This document shows, one piece after another, positions 1 through 7,435 of a stretch of DNA of 48,213 bases; position 1 is the stretch's first letter; every line of letters starts with the position of its first letter. A program made the translations under genes and the position numbers. The stretch is from Candidatus Aenigmatarchaeota archaeon. Lineage in GTDB: Archaea; Aenigmatarchaeota; Aenigmatarchaeia; CG10238-14. The notes beneath the pieces were generated by a model. That model did no database searches. It was given only the letters and a program-made list of their open reading frames with translations, and was not told where the DNA came from. The DNA lies in assembly GCA_017610225.1 (NCBI GenBank), contig JAFCCM010000009.1, positions 1 through 48,213 on the forward strand, read 5' to 3'.

Positions 1-1
1 A

Positions 2-76
2 TTGGCTAAAAGACTTCACGATTTGGAAACTGAGGTCGGTAAAGTAGATGACGAGGGAACAACTAAGATTGAGTAG
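2..76 (+). CDS. C-terminal end of an upstream gene (partial)
   Basis: An open frame enters from the left edge and ends at TAG 74-76. The 24 visible residues are charged (they include KRLHDLETEVGKVDDEG), as in a helical or coiled-coil tail. The start lies outside the window and no function can be assigned. A promoter follows directly, so this gene probably ends the preceding transcription unit. Confidence 0.5.
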   Translation: MAKRLHDLETEVGKVDDEGTTKIE

Positions 77-106
77 AACCGAGAATCTATAAACAGGCTA
101 AAACAC

Positions 107-135
107 TTGACAAGGAGTCAAAATTGTGTTTTAAT
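107..135 (+). promoter_or_regulatory. sigma-70-like promoter with overlapping dyad, copy 1
   Basis: TTGACA (107-112), a 17-base spacer and TTTAAT (130-135) make a near-consensus promoter in front of the first complete gene. The -35 box is one half of a perfect dyad, TTGAC-AAGGA-GTCAA (107-121), a plausible operator. Almost the same sequence recurs at 4128-4156. The promoter match is seen directly; the operator role is inferred. Confidence 0.75.
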
Positions 136-167
136 GGTAGTATAAACGATGAGAGGTAATAAGAAAG

Positions 168-491
168 ATGGTCAGTTTAATAAAGGTTTTCAACCGATTC
201 CCCAATCTCACAAAAGAGCAAGAGGCAGAATTGTGCCAACGTCGGATAGCCCGACTGATTGGAGTATTACCAACTACAGTATCCTTGGAGTATGATGCTA
301 GTTTTGCATCAGGTTATTTGGAATTACCACATAAGTTGGCTTCTTACAGGAGATTAAGAAAAGATATGACTAAAAGGGCATTAGTTGTCCGGTCTACTGG
401 TAGGGCATATGATGTATTTGAAGCAATTAAGCAGTTAGCTGACAATAGAGGTGAGGAAACCCTAGGTGAAATCATTGGGAAGGCAAAATGA
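168..491 (+). CDS. Hypothetical early protein, 107 aa
   Basis: First complete gene behind the promoter at 107. GAGAGG lies about ten bases before the ATG. The protein is basic, with a central RRLRKDMTKR stretch and a predicted helical C-terminus; I recognise no domain. It overlaps the next gene by four bases (ATGA), so the two are probably translationally coupled. A competing 48-codon frame starts at 149 in another phase with a similar ribosome site; I prefer the longer frame because its composition is more protein-like. Confidence 0.6.
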   Translation: MVSLIKVFNRFPNLTKEQEAELCQRRIARLIGVLPTTVSLEYDASFASGYLELPHKLASYRRLRKDMTKRALVVRSTGRAYDVFEAIKQLADNRGEETLGEIIGKAK

Positions 492-670
492 CCATTCGTG
501 TTAACAGGAGTAAGAAAGAGTTACACAGGTATATCCAGTTAGTACCAACTACCTTTTATCTTGTTCCGGATTGCTTTGGTGCTAGCAAGCCAGATATTAC
601 TTCTGAAAAGTGCTGGCTGTGTCCAGTCAAAAAACAATGTGATAATAAGCAGGAAACGGTGATGAGATAG
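488..670 (+). CDS. Small cysteine-cluster protein, 60 aa
   Basis: Starts inside the stop of the preceding gene (ATGA). It carries a compact cluster, C-WL-C-PVKKQ-C (C-x2-C-x5-C) near residues 42-51, plus an earlier Cys in PDCFG, which suggests a bound metal ion (zinc or an Fe-S cluster). The N-terminal half is basic. Short proteins of this kind are common in phage early regions. No specific role can be given. Confidence 0.65.
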   Translation: MTIRVNRSKKELHRYIQLVPTTFYLVPDCFGASKPDITSEKCWLCPVKKQCDNKQETVMR

Positions 671-709
671 TTGTGTCTAAATAAGGGGGAAGAAGAGAAA
701 GGAATAGAA

Positions 710-1258
710 ATGATTTGGTTTTACAGTGACCCTCACTTTGATCACACTAATATCATTAGATATTGTAGCAGACCCTTTAATTCTGTTGAAGGAATGAACA
801 CATATTTACTGGATATTTACAATAGATGTGTCAAATCAAGTGATACAGTTTACTTTTTAGGGGATATGGCGTTTGGGCGTGGCAGCCGAAGACCAAGATG
901 GTGGCTTGACCAGCTCAATGGAATGATTCACTACATTAAGGGTTCACATGATAACGGGATTAGGTCAGCATCCCAGGGTCTGAACTGTGTTGAGGTTGTT
1001 CAGCAAAAGGTAATAGATATTGATGGGAGTGCTGTTTTGCTTATACATGACCCCTCACAAGTAGACGCTTCCTGGAAGGGCTGGGTGATACATGGTCACA
1101 CACATAACAATACTCCAGTCGTTAAGAATAGAAAGATAAACGTATCTGCGGATGCTGTTGGTTTTCATCCTGTAAGAATGGACTTCATCTCCAAACTAAT
1201 TAAAAAAGAGGATACAGGAGGAAAGTGTAATGAAATATCCTTACCGACATCAATATAA
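710..1258 (+). CDS. Calcineurin-like metallophosphoesterase, 182 aa
   Basis: The metallophosphoesterase motifs appear in order: SDPHFDH (D-x-H) at the N-terminus, FLGDMAFG (GD), KGSHDNG (normally GNHD, here Ser for Asn), LLIHDP, and a final VIHGHTHNN (GHxH). Such enzymes hydrolyse phosphodiesters or phosphomonoesters with two metal ions; the substrate is unknown. Phage copies can act on nucleotides or nucleic acid ends. I place the start at ATG 710 behind AAAGGA; an in-frame TTG at 671 would add 13 residues that do not look conserved. Confidence 0.85.
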   Translation: MIWFYSDPHFDHTNIIRYCSRPFNSVEGMNTYLLDIYNRCVKSSDTVYFLGDMAFGRGSRRPRWWLDQLNGMIHYIKGSHDNGIRSASQGLNCVEVVQQKVIDIDGSAVLLIHDPSQVDASWKGWVIHGHTHNNTPVVKNRKINVSADAVGFHPVRMDFISKLIKKEDTGGKCNEISLPTSI

Positions 1259-1340
1259 AAGTCACAGGCAGTGGCAACTTGCTCTCCGTAAGTGGAGAGT
1301 GTGGAACAGGGAGAGAATAAAGGAGCAATCAACAAAATGA
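1230..1340 (+). CDS. Small basic protein, 36 aa
   Basis: ATG at 1230 follows AGGAGGAAAGTGTA, one of the best ribosome sites in this arm. The 36 residues are very basic and Trp-rich (they include [20 protein letters not shown]), consistent with nucleic-acid binding. It begins inside the end of the phosphoesterase gene and ends with an ATGA overlap with the next small gene. Function unknown. Confidence 0.55.
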   Translation: MKYPYRHQYKSHRQWQLALRKWRVWNRERIKEQSTK

Positions 1341-1432
1341 CGTTTTTGAACATATTTGACATGCTGGGATGGGGATTACTAACCCTTGTTGTAATTTCTG
1401 CTGTGATATGGTTAGCAAATAAAGACTGGTAA
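1337..1432 (+). CDS. Single-span membrane peptide, 31 aa
   Basis: Begins four bases before the end of the preceding 36-aa gene (ATGA), so it is probably coupled to it. The middle ([17 protein letters not shown]) is one hydrophobic helix, followed by a short charged end, NKDW. Tiny membrane proteins next to replication genes occur in membrane-associated phages and plasmids. Function unknown. Confidence 0.5.
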   Translation: MTFLNIFDMLGWGLLTLVVISAVIWLANKDW

Positions 1433-1440
1433 GGTATAGA

Positions 1441-4131
1441 ATGAATACTGGATTCCCATTCGATAATATTAGAGAATGTAAAGCGTGCGGTCTATGCGAT
1501 AGCCGTAAGAATGCTGTTGCTGGTATTGGTTCTGTTCCTGCTAAAGTAATGCTCATAGGAGAAGCACCAGGGCAGGAAGAGGACAAAATTGGTGAGCCAT
1601 TTGTTGGGAAGGCTGGGCGTCAACTTGATTCCCTGCTGTATCAGATTGGTTGGGATCGGAATTGGTGCTTTGTTACCAATACTGTCCATTGTCGTCCTAT
1701 TCGTAATGCTATTCCATCTCCTAAACAAATTGCGGCTTGTTCACATTGGCTTGATATTGAGCTTGATTTAGTTCGGCCTGAAATTCTTGTCCTTATGGGG
1801 GCTACTGCTATTGCCCGTATCTTGGGTCATGGCGCTGGTACTGTGGAACATCTTCACGGTAAACCAATAATACGAGATATATTAGGTCGTCGTACTATCA
1901 TTCTTCCCTGTTACCATCCAGCGGCAGCGCTTCACAATTCCACCTTGCTTCGACAGATAGGTGAGGACTTCCAAGTGTTGTGGGGTCTGGTAAACGACAG
2001 GGACATATCTGAGTTCATTGTCAGAGACGAGTATCCCAATCCAGTATACCGTTTGGCAGATACCAAGGCTACTGTCAGTCAGATGATTGACGAGATTAAG
2101 GGTTCTAATGAGTGTGCCGTAGATGTGGAAACTGTGGAACAGGGTACTAGGCTGTGGAGTACTCAAATTAGCACACAGCCTGGTACAGGATGGTTTCTCC
2201 CTATATCATCCGACTTCATCATCCAGAATGGTACTGTGCCCCTTGCTAAATGGAGCAAAACTGCCCAGTTCATTGTCCACTTCTATTTGAATGACATTAA
2301 CTGGCTGGATATTCCAGATAACCAATTCAGGGACACAATGGTAATGGCCTACTTGTTAGGATTACCACAGGGTCTAAAAGAGTTGGCATCCCGCCTATGC
2401 GGTATCGATATGGTCTCCTACAAGGAGATGGTGCATCCTGGTCAGTATAAGATGTCCATAGACTACCTGACTGAGGCATCTAAGCGGGAGTGGCCTGACC
2501 CACCAGACCTTGAGGAAACCAAGTGGGATAACAAGCAGGGGCGAATAATAACTCGTATCAAGAAGCCACATCACATATCGCGTAAGATAAAGCGGATACT
2601 GGCAGATTCAATGGATAATCTTGATGTCGACCCCTATGACCGATGGGTTAAGAAAATTGATGAACTGGAACGGGCTGGCGTGGAATCCATACTGGGGCGT
2701 ATGCCCGAGTCCAATCTTGCCGATATCAAGTTTGAGGATGCTATTCAATACGCAACCCGCGATGCAGACGCAACTCTTCGTGTTAAGCAGAAAATGGATA
2801 AGTTCATAACCAAGATGGGACTGGACTTCGTACTTCACATGGACACGGGTATTTTGCCTATGGTTAACGAGATGATGAAGAACGGTATGCCAGTGGATGT
2901 AGACTATTTCCGTAATCTGTCTACTGAGTTCGATGCCCGCATGAGAGCCAAATCCACAGAACTGGCAGTTGTTGTAGGTCATCCATTCAACCCGAATAGT
3001 TCTAATCAAGTAGCACAGGTGGTTTACAACGAATTGGGATTTAAGCCAACGGCTTTTACGCCGACTAAACTAATCAGTACCGATGATCAAGAATTGAAGA
3101 AAACAGGTCACCCAGTAGCTAAAGGTATTATTGAATATCGACGCCTGTCCAAGATTAAAGGGACATATGCTGATAACTTAGCAGTGCTACCTATTCCAGA
3201 TGAATCAGGTGTCAATCGCATCCATACCACAATAAAGACAACTAGGACGGAGACAGGCAGATTGTCCTCTGCTGATCCAGTCAATTTGCAGAATATTCCT
3301 ATCCGGTCCACAGATGGATTAAGGGTTCGTGAGGGATTTATAGCTGCCCTATCAAAGGTGTTGTTGGAGGGTGACTATGCTCAGATAGAGATGTGTGTTC
3401 AAGCACATATGGCAAAATGTAAGGGGCTTATAGATTTGTTCCTCCGTGGCGATGATCCACACACATCAACAGCATCCAATATATTTGGGGTATCCTATGA
3501 GAATGCCAAACAGAAAAAGTATCGTTATCCGGCTAAGACTATGAACTTTGGGGTTATCTATCTCATTTCTGGTTTGGGACTGTCAAGGCAGATAGCTGAG
3601 TACATATCTGATTTGCTAATGATGGGTTCCCCCGTGGATATTGATGCATGGGATGCTGATACCTGCGACAGATATATTGCAGAATGGTACAAGCTATATC
3701 CTGAAATACGTGATTACCAGATGGAGATGGCTGCAATAGCGCGGCGGTATGGTTATGTCAGGGATATGTTTGGCAGGATACGGTATATCCCTGAAGTTAG
3801 TTCCCCTGTTAACAGTGTTCAGGAATCAGGGTTGAGAATGGCTGCCAATATGCCTATTCAGGCTACAGCTCAAGGGATCATTAAGTTGGCAATGGTGAAG
3901 TTGTGGAAAGAGCTACCTAGAACTGAGTGGGCTAATGATGTTGAATTCAATATGCAGATACATGATTCGCTTGTATTTGGGGTCACAAATGATGATAAAA
4001 TCATAAATCCTTATGTAAGTTGGATGTCCCATATAATGTGCAATGTAGTAAGTTTATTGGTTCCAGTGAAAGTAGATTTCAAGATAGGACCAAATTGGGC
4101 TGAAATGAAAAAACTAGAACTTAATACTTGA
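1441..4131 (+). CDS. Family 4 uracil-DNA glycosylase fused to family A DNA polymerase
   Basis: An 896-aa replicative enzyme. Residues 10-190 are a UDG family 4 domain: four candidate Fe-S cysteines (C13, C16, C84, C100), GEAPGQEED (40-48), TNTVHCRP and CYHPAAA (157-163). Residues 205-445 are a 3'-5' exonuclease domain: AVDVET for motif I, NDINWL/FRDTM in the motif II area, YATRDAD (437-443) for motif III. Residues 455-896 are the polymerase: motif A GDYAQIE (644-650), motif [11 protein letters not shown] (695-704), motif C QIHDS (839-843). Motif A lacks the usual Arg after IEL (here IEMC), and motif C has Ser where DNA polymerase I has Glu. The fusion suggests that uracil is removed at or ahead of the fork. 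Confidence 0.93.
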   Translation: MNTGFPFDNIRECKACGLCDSRKNAVAGIGSVPAKVMLIGEAPGQEEDKIGEPFVGKAGRQLDSLLYQIGWDRNWCFVTNTVHCRPIRNAIPSPKQIAACSHWLDIELDLVRPEILVLMGATAIARILGHGAGTVEHLHGKPIIRDILGRRTIILPCYHPAAALHNSTLLRQIGEDFQVLWGLVNDRDISEFIVRDEYPNPVYRLADTKATVSQMIDEIKGSNECAVDVETVEQGTRLWSTQISTQPGTGWFLPISSDFIIQNGTVPLAKWSKTAQFIVHFYLNDINWLDIPDNQFRDTMVMAYLLGLPQGLKELASRLCGIDMVSYKEMVHPGQYKMSIDYLTEASKREWPDPPDLEETKWDNKQGRIITRIKKPHHISRKIKRILADSMDNLDVDPYDRWVKKIDELERAGVESILGRMPESNLADIKFEDAIQYATRDADATLRVKQKMDKFITKMGLDFVLHMDTGILPMVNEMMKNGMPVDVDYFRNLSTEFDARMRAKSTELAVVVGHPFNPNSSNQVAQVVYNELGFKPTAFTPTKLISTDDQELKKTGHPVAKGIIEYRRLSKIKGTYADNLAVLPIPDESGVNRIHTTIKTTRTETGRLSSADPVNLQNIPIRSTDGLRVREGFIAALSKVLLEGDYAQIEMCVQAHMAKCKGLIDLFLRGDDPHTSTASNIFGVSYENAKQKKYRYPAKTMNFGVIYLISGLGLSRQIAEYISDLLMMGSPVDIDAWDADTCDRYIAEWYKLYPEIRDYQMEMAAIARRYGYVRDMFGRIRYIPEVSSPVNSVQESGLRMAANMPIQATAQGIIKLAMVKLWKELPRTEWANDVEFNMQIHDSLVFGVTNDDKIINPYVSWMSHIMCNVVSLLVPVKVDFKIGPNWAEMKKLELNT

Positions 4132-4156
4132 CAAGGAGTCAAGATTGTGCTTTAAT
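4128..4156 (+). promoter_or_regulatory. sigma-70-like promoter with overlapping dyad, copy 2
   Basis: TTGACA (4128-4133), 17 bases, TTTAAT (4151-4156), with the same TTGAC-AAGGA-GTCAA dyad (4128-4142) as copy 1; the -35 box overlaps the polymerase stop codon. Sequence identity continues beyond the -10 box (AAGTATAA in both). It should start a second early transcript covering the genes from 4201 onward, regulated together with copy 1. Confidence 0.75.
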
Positions 4157-4200
4157 AAAAGTATAAGAATGAAACATAACCTTAATAAAGGAGGCAGCAA

Positions 4201-4305
4201 ATGAGAACACGGGATATAAACAGGTTACTTAAGACGGGTAACTGGATGATTAGGTTTGATAATGATGGTGTATCCTACAATACAGGTGGATATTCTAGAG
4301 ATTGA
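4201..4305 (+). CDS. Short ORF of 34 aa, probably a truncated gene
   Basis: ATG 4201 follows AAAGGAGGCAGCAA, an excellent ribosome site right behind promoter copy 2. The frame closes after 34 codons, exactly where a duplicated piece of the gene at 4738-5178 has been joined out of frame (from about 4285). The original gene has probably lost its 3' end. The first 28 residues (RTRDINRLLKTGNWMIRFDN) look like real protein of unknown kind. Confidence 0.4.
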   Translation: MRTRDINRLLKTGNWMIRFDNDGVSYNTGGYSRD

Positions 4306-4482
4306 TGGAGCAATAGTACCAATGAATGAAATAGAGGAATTAACGGTATTATCCCAGGGGAATAAATATTACCGTTAATGGGTACAGTTTAATAGAAGCT
4401 GTAAGAAAGTGCCAAAATGACTAAAGACTTAAAGAAATTCTGGGAAGCGTGTGAATTGAAAAATAGGAACGGAGGAAAATAA
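4285..4482 (+). pseudogene. Degenerate duplicate of the 4738-5599 gene pair
   Basis: From 4285 the DNA matches 5004 onward almost base for base for about 90 bases (GGTGGATATTCTAGAG and on). It then carries an internal deletion, a further diverged stretch, and a copy of the next gene's start (ATGACTAAAGACTTAAAG at 4417, stopping at 4480-4482 after 21 codons). So the 3' end of one gene and the 5' end of the next were copied together and then eroded. The rest of this gene-poor 350 bases is promoter copy 2 and the 34-aa ORF. Confidence 0.75.
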
Positions 4483-4483
4483 A

Positions 4484-4708
4484 ATGGTAGAACACCAAGT
4501 AAATAATGTTGAAGTCGCATCAATCCAAACCGTGAACTACAAAGAGATAATAGAGATAAGAGTGCCTATTCGCTTCTACTGGAACAAAGACGGTGACTTT
4601 GACGGTATAGAATTCGGAAAATTCAAATCAAAACTACAACCTTGGGAAGAGGATATGTTGAGAAGATGCTTAGAAGCAATAATTCCGTCTATTGGCAAAA
4701 GGAAATAA
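4484..4708 (+). CDS. Conserved hypothetical, paralogue of the 35148-35393 protein
   Basis: 74 aa, starting behind GGAGGAAAATAAA. Over 58 residues it matches the protein encoded at 35148-35393 in 45 positions by my hand count (shared EVASI, NYKE, IEIR, RFYWN, FDGIEFG, RRCLEAI). Both carry a mix of aromatic, acidic and basic residues and no membrane segment. Two paralogues, one in the replication arm and one in the structural arm, show that the arms belong to one element. Function unknown. Confidence 0.8.
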   Translation: MVEHQVNNVEVASIQTVNYKEIIEIRVPIRFYWNKDGDFDGIEFGKFKSKLQPWEEDMLRRCLEAIIPSIGKRK

Positions 4709-4737
4709 ACACTGAGGAGGGGAAAGGAGGTAGGGGA

Positions 4738-5178
4738 ATGGAAGCTAAAGATACAGTGATGGATGATGTTAATATATATAGGGGTTCTACACCTTGCCCA
4801 GTAGAGCAAGTTAAATCTTTATTGGAAACCCAAGCCGAAATCTCCTTTCCATTGGGTGAGGTATCAGTAGCTAAAGCAGTGCTGGCTATAATTGAAAACC
4901 CGAAGCAGGTTAATTATAGGCTAAAGGAGATTACTGAATACTGCGAGGCTAAGGTTGATTCTAGGAAAGGAGTTGTAATGAGTAAAATAGAAGCAACCGC
5001 AAAGGTGGATATTCTAGAGATTGATGGAGCAATAGTACCAATGAATGAAATAGAGGAATTGACGGTATTATCCCACTGGAATCATGGGGAATGGATTGTG
5101 ATTAAATGTGGGAAAACAAATATTACCGTCGATGGGGATGACTTAACGGAAGCTGTGGAGAAGTGTCAAAATGACTAA
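4738..5178 (+). CDS. Hypothetical protein with an internal start site, 146 aa
   Basis: I choose ATG 4738 behind GGAAAGGAGGTAGGGGA; the frame is open upstream but overlaps the previous gene. A second in-frame ATG at 4978 has its own AGGAAAGGAGTTGTA, so a short form of about 66 aa (MSKIEATAKVDILEIDG onward) may also be made. The C-terminal half is a small mixed domain (LEIDGAIVPMNEIEEL, then TVDGDDLTEAVEKC). It is partly duplicated at 4285-4415. It ends in an ATGA overlap with the next gene. Confidence 0.7.
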   Translation: MEAKDTVMDDVNIYRGSTPCPVEQVKSLLETQAEISFPLGEVSVAKAVLAIIENPKQVNYRLKEITEYCEAKVDSRKGVVMSKIEATAKVDILEIDGAIVPMNEIEELTVLSHWNHGEWIVIKCGKTNITVDGDDLTEAVEKCQND

Positions 5179-5599
5179 AAATATGGACATAAAGAAATTC
5201 TGGGAAGCGTGTGGGTTAAAGTGGTTTTGGGATCATAACCCTGAGTGTTTTTGTGGTGCAGTAGATGATGATTCGGGGCGGAGCTGGCATTACAGATCTC
5301 CCAATGGTAACTGGCATCTGGCAACAAGATTCTGGTACGAACAAATAAGCCCAGACCTCAACAATCTATTCAAGTATGCCCAGCCAACGGTAGTTGCTAA
5401 ATATGGTAGGGCTAAATGGGAGGAAATTCTACTGATTTGGTTTAAGGAAATGATGCTTGGTAAAGACCCAGCAGTAGCCCTTTATGAAGCCCTTTATCCT
5501 GTAACAGTAGGCAAGGAAATATATGAGGGAGATATAAATGGAGAAAGAGATAAGGGAAATACTAGAAGCTTTCGGCAACGAGGTTATTGCAATTATTGA
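5171..5599 (+). CDS. Phage-type hypothetical protein, 142 aa
   Basis: Coupled to the preceding gene by overlap. The N-terminal part is rich in Trp and Cys (KKFWEACGLKWFW, then PECFCGAV), followed by LNNLFKYAQP. This layout, an FW-x3-CG start with a later LFKYA block, is one I associate with uncharacterised phage proteins. No catalytic motif is visible. Its tail overlaps the next gene by 62 bases, unusually long here, so the true stop region may have shifted. A 21-codon copy of its start lies at 4417-4482. Confidence 0.65.
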   Translation: MTKNMDIKKFWEACGLKWFWDHNPECFCGAVDDDSGRSWHYRSPNGNWHLATRFWYEQISPDLNNLFKYAQPTVVAKYGRAKWEEILLIWFKEMMLGKDPAVALYEALYPVTVGKEIYEGDINGERDKGNTRSFRQRGYCNY

Positions 5600-5870
5600 T
5601 GGGACTAATGGTGAAAAACTACCGGCGGTTCTTATGGTATCTAAGTGTTCAGCAGCACTCAATAAAGCAACTGGGGAAATTGTCCGTCTATCCCGGCCTA
5701 CTGAGCCAGAGGAGCCACCACCCGTATTGAGTGATGAGAGAATAAATGCCATTAGGAGCTTAAAGTATAACCCCGATATGGATGTAGACGAGTTATTTAT
5801 GGTTGCATTAAGGGCCGTAGCCACAGCCCAGCGTGATGCAGATATTAAATACTATGGAGGTGAGGCGTGA
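5538..5870 (+). CDS. Hypothetical protein, 110 aa
   Basis: ATG 5538 follows GAGGGAGATATAA. An N-terminal alpha/beta segment (EAFGNEVIAIIDGTNG) leads to a Pro/Glu-rich linker (RPTEPEEPPPVL) and a helical C-terminus. No family recognised. It ends in a four-base GTGA overlap with the following gene, as in a coupled operon. Confidence 0.6.
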   Translation: MEKEIREILEAFGNEVIAIIDGTNGEKLPAVLMVSKCSAALNKATGEIVRLSRPTEPEEPPPVLSDERINAIRSLKYNPDMDVDELFMVALRAVATAQRDADIKYYGGEA

Positions 5871-6154
5871 AGGAACAAGAACTTAACAGGAAACTGGCAA
5901 AGTGGGTAGGGTTTAAATTGTTGGGCACCCAATTCTACGGTCACTCATTTGGGGGTGATGCAGGGGTGGATACTCGCTTGCAATTGATACAACAAGCAGA
6001 TGGAGATGTAGTGCTTGCCCTTTATAATCCTACTAAGGGGAGTAATGATTGTATAGAATTCTGTTCTAGCAGTGGGGGAGGAAGGTATCCTTGGATTGCT
6101 GAGAAACTAAGAGAGATGATAGCTAATTTCCAAGATGAGTGGGCAATGAAGTAG
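5867..6154 (+). CDS. Phage ABA-sandwich-like protein, 95 aa
   Basis: Starts with GTG overlapping the previous stop (GTGA), behind TGGAGGTGAGGC. The opening ELNRKLAKWVGFK and the close IAEKLREMIANFQDEWA resemble the small phage proteins described as having an ABA sandwich domain (a helix-strand-helix fold of unknown role). The middle has a Gly/Ser loop (CSSSGGGRYPW). The family assignment is by eye and moderate. Confidence 0.6.
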   Translation: MKEQELNRKLAKWVGFKLLGTQFYGHSFGGDAGVDTRLQLIQQADGDVVLALYNPTKGSNDCIEFCSSSGGGRYPWIAEKLREMIANFQDEWAMK

Positions 6155-6170
6155 CGAGTGATATAGAATT
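6142..6170 (+). repeat. GNEVDSDI-type repeat, copy 1
   Basis: 29 bases spanning the end of the 95-aa gene, matching copy 3 (7376) in 26 of 29 positions. Read from GTG 6139 it encodes VGNEVASDIEL and a stop. It is one of four copies at gene boundaries (6142, 6951, 7376 and, on the minus strand, 17910). Confidence 0.65.
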
Positions 6171-6232
6171 GTAAATATTTTGAAAGGAGAATGGGATGAG
6201 CAGGGAGATATTAGCATTGAAGGGAGGTAATT

Positions 6233-6682
6233 ATGAGTAGGTTGAGATTATTCCCTGCCACATTAAAACAAGCTAATGAGATGATTGAGCGATTGCATCG
6301 CCATCATAAGAAAGTTGTCGGACATAGATTTACTATTGGCTGTCAAGATGATGTGGTTCATGGTATAGCAGTAGTTGGTCGACCAGTGGCTAGGGCAGTG
6401 CCTCAATATAATATCGCTGAGGTTACTAGACTAGTGAGTGATGGAACGCCTCATGTTTGCAGTATGCTTTATGCCGCATGTGCAAGGGCAGCCAAGGCTA
6501 TGGGATACGACAAGATTCAGACTACTATTCTATTGAGTGAAAAGGGTATATCGCTAAAGGCAGCTGGATGGAAGTTCAGCCATTTAATAAGAGGTAGGGA
6601 TTGGAATACCCCTAGTCGGGGCGGAAGGCGAATAGATCAACCGATGTGCGACAAGCAGGTTTGGTATAAAGAACTGGGGTGA
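6233..6682 (+). CDS. XF1762-family protein (GNAT-like), 149 aa
   Basis: Residues HRHHKKVVGHRFTIG, VVGRPVAR, EVTRLVSDGT, CSMLYAACARAAKAMGY and LKAAGWKF match the pattern I know for XF1762-family proteins. These are common in phages and prophages and have a fold related to N-acetyltransferases. The GT..CSMLYAA block would be the cofactor-binding loop; the substrate is not known. Start at ATG 6233 behind GAAGGGAGGTAATT. A 14-codon frame (6196-6240) with its own AAAGGAG overlaps the start and could be a leader peptide. Confidence 0.82.
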   Translation: MSRLRLFPATLKQANEMIERLHRHHKKVVGHRFTIGCQDDVVHGIAVVGRPVARAVPQYNIAEVTRLVSDGTPHVCSMLYAACARAAKAMGYDKIQTTILLSEKGISLKAAGWKFSHLIRGRDWNTPSRGGRRIDQPMCDKQVWYKELG

Positions 6683-6839
6683 AATTGATATTGTTGGGCA
6701 ATTAACACATTCCGATAGTAAATGGTTCTTCGGTAAATACGGATTTCTTACAGCCAATCCCCTGCTCTATGATGACCCAATCCCATGCAGGGGTAAGTTA
6801 GGCTTCTTCGTGCCAGTATTAACTGAGGTAAGGGGATGA
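6673..6839 (+). pseudogene. 5'-truncated ASCH-like phage protein
   Basis: In the frame ending at TGA 6837-6839 the DNA encodes GEIDIVGQLTHSDSKWFF, then GKYGF, DDPIPCRG and LGFFVP. That is the C-terminal pattern of small ASCH-like phage proteins (EI-VG, S-WF-FG-YGF, PCRG-LGFF). The frame has no usable start codon before it runs into a stop upstream, so the N-terminal half is gone. It fills part of the 347 bases between neighbouring genes. Confidence 0.65.
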
Positions 6840-6880
6840 TACCCAAAGAAATACCAGATATATCCAGAAAGGAGAAGGGG

Positions 6881-6961
6881 ATGAGTGAAATTGATGTAGC
6901 CCAGTTTGTTCTAATAGCCGTGTTACTAATATTGCATATCTTGCATCTAATCAGAGAGTGA
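6881..6961 (+). CDS. Single-span membrane peptide, 26 aa
   Basis: ATG 6881 follows AAAGGAGAAGGGG. After a polar start (SEIDVAQ) nearly everything is one hydrophobic helix (FVLIAVLLILHILHLI) ending RE. It resembles the 31-aa peptide at 1337-1432 in size and layout but not in sequence. Function unknown. Confidence 0.5.
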   Translation: MSEIDVAQFVLIAVLLILHILHLIRE

Positions 6962-7049
6962 TATAGATTTAGCCCCAGAGGGCAAGAAGGGAAACAAATA
7001 TCAGATAATATATGCTGAAAGGGTGAATAATGAAAACTCATTATGTTAA
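6951..7049 (+). pseudogene. Remnant of the 5' end of an MT-A70 methyltransferase region
   Basis: One frame reads SESDIDLAPEGKKGNKYQII and then YAER before diverging. YQIIYAD is the usual lead-in to the DPPW motif of phage MT-A70 enzymes, but here the match breaks just before PPW. The first 20 bases are copy 2 of the GNEVDSDI repeat. Bases 6996-7018 recur exactly on the minus strand at 18666-18688, in front of the intact MT-A70 gene. Confidence 0.55.
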
Positions 7050-7371
7050 TTGTTGTATATGCGGGGAGGAGATTGCTTGGTGGGGTGGTGGTTATAATAG
7101 ACAGTATAAAGATGAATGGATTTGTGACAATAAAAAATTAAGAAGGCGTGTTCCTGCTGGTGTAGTAAAAACCAAGCACTGTGCTACTTTTACTATGGAT
7201 GGGGGGCAAAGCACTTTTCGTAGCGAGGATAAGGGGGGCTTAAAATACGAGTATAAACACTGTTCTATTTCCAATGACTCTATCTATTGTGAAACTTGTG
7301 CCCGAAAATTAAAATTTAAGTGTAAGAATTGCCGAACAGGTAGAATCAAAAAGGAAAGAAATGCTGATTGA
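7030..7371 (+). CDS. Zinc-finger protein, 113 aa
   Basis: Several Cys pairs suggest two bound zinc ions: N-terminal NCCICGEE, central WICDN and KHC, then YCETCARKLKFKCKNCRTG (C-x2-C-x7-C-x2-C) near the C-terminus, with a very basic tail. The first pair plus the last set fit a zinc-ribbon or treble-clef arrangement. Probably binds nucleic acid or protein; no enzyme motif. Starts at ATG 7030 behind GAAAGGGTGAATA. Confidence 0.7.
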   Translation: MKTHYVNCCICGEEIAWWGGGYNRQYKDEWICDNKKLRRRVPAGVVKTKHCATFTMDGGQSTFRSEDKGGLKYEYKHCSISNDSIYCETCARKLKFKCKNCRTGRIKKERNAD

Positions 7372-7417
7372 CTGGGGCAATGAAGTAGACAGTGATATAG
7401 ATTTAACAGGTGAATAA
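7361..7417 (+). CDS. 18-aa peptide carrying GNEVDSDI repeat copy 3
   Basis: ATG 7361 follows AAAAAGGAAAGAA and overlaps the end of the zinc-finger gene. It encodes MLIDWGNEVDSDIDLTGE. The core (bases 7376-7404) recurs at 6142, 6951 and on the minus strand at 17910. It may be a translated leader or a leftover of a longer gene; the repetition is certain, the coding status is not. Confidence 0.4.
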   Translation: MLIDWGNEVDSDIDLTGE

Positions 7418-7435
7418 AAAACTAGAGGTAAGGTA

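Noticed and set aside
1329..1728. Minus-strand open frames opposite the start of the polymerase gene
   Set aside because: They lie antisense to a gene with full family motifs, have no ribosome sites and odd composition; they are shadows.
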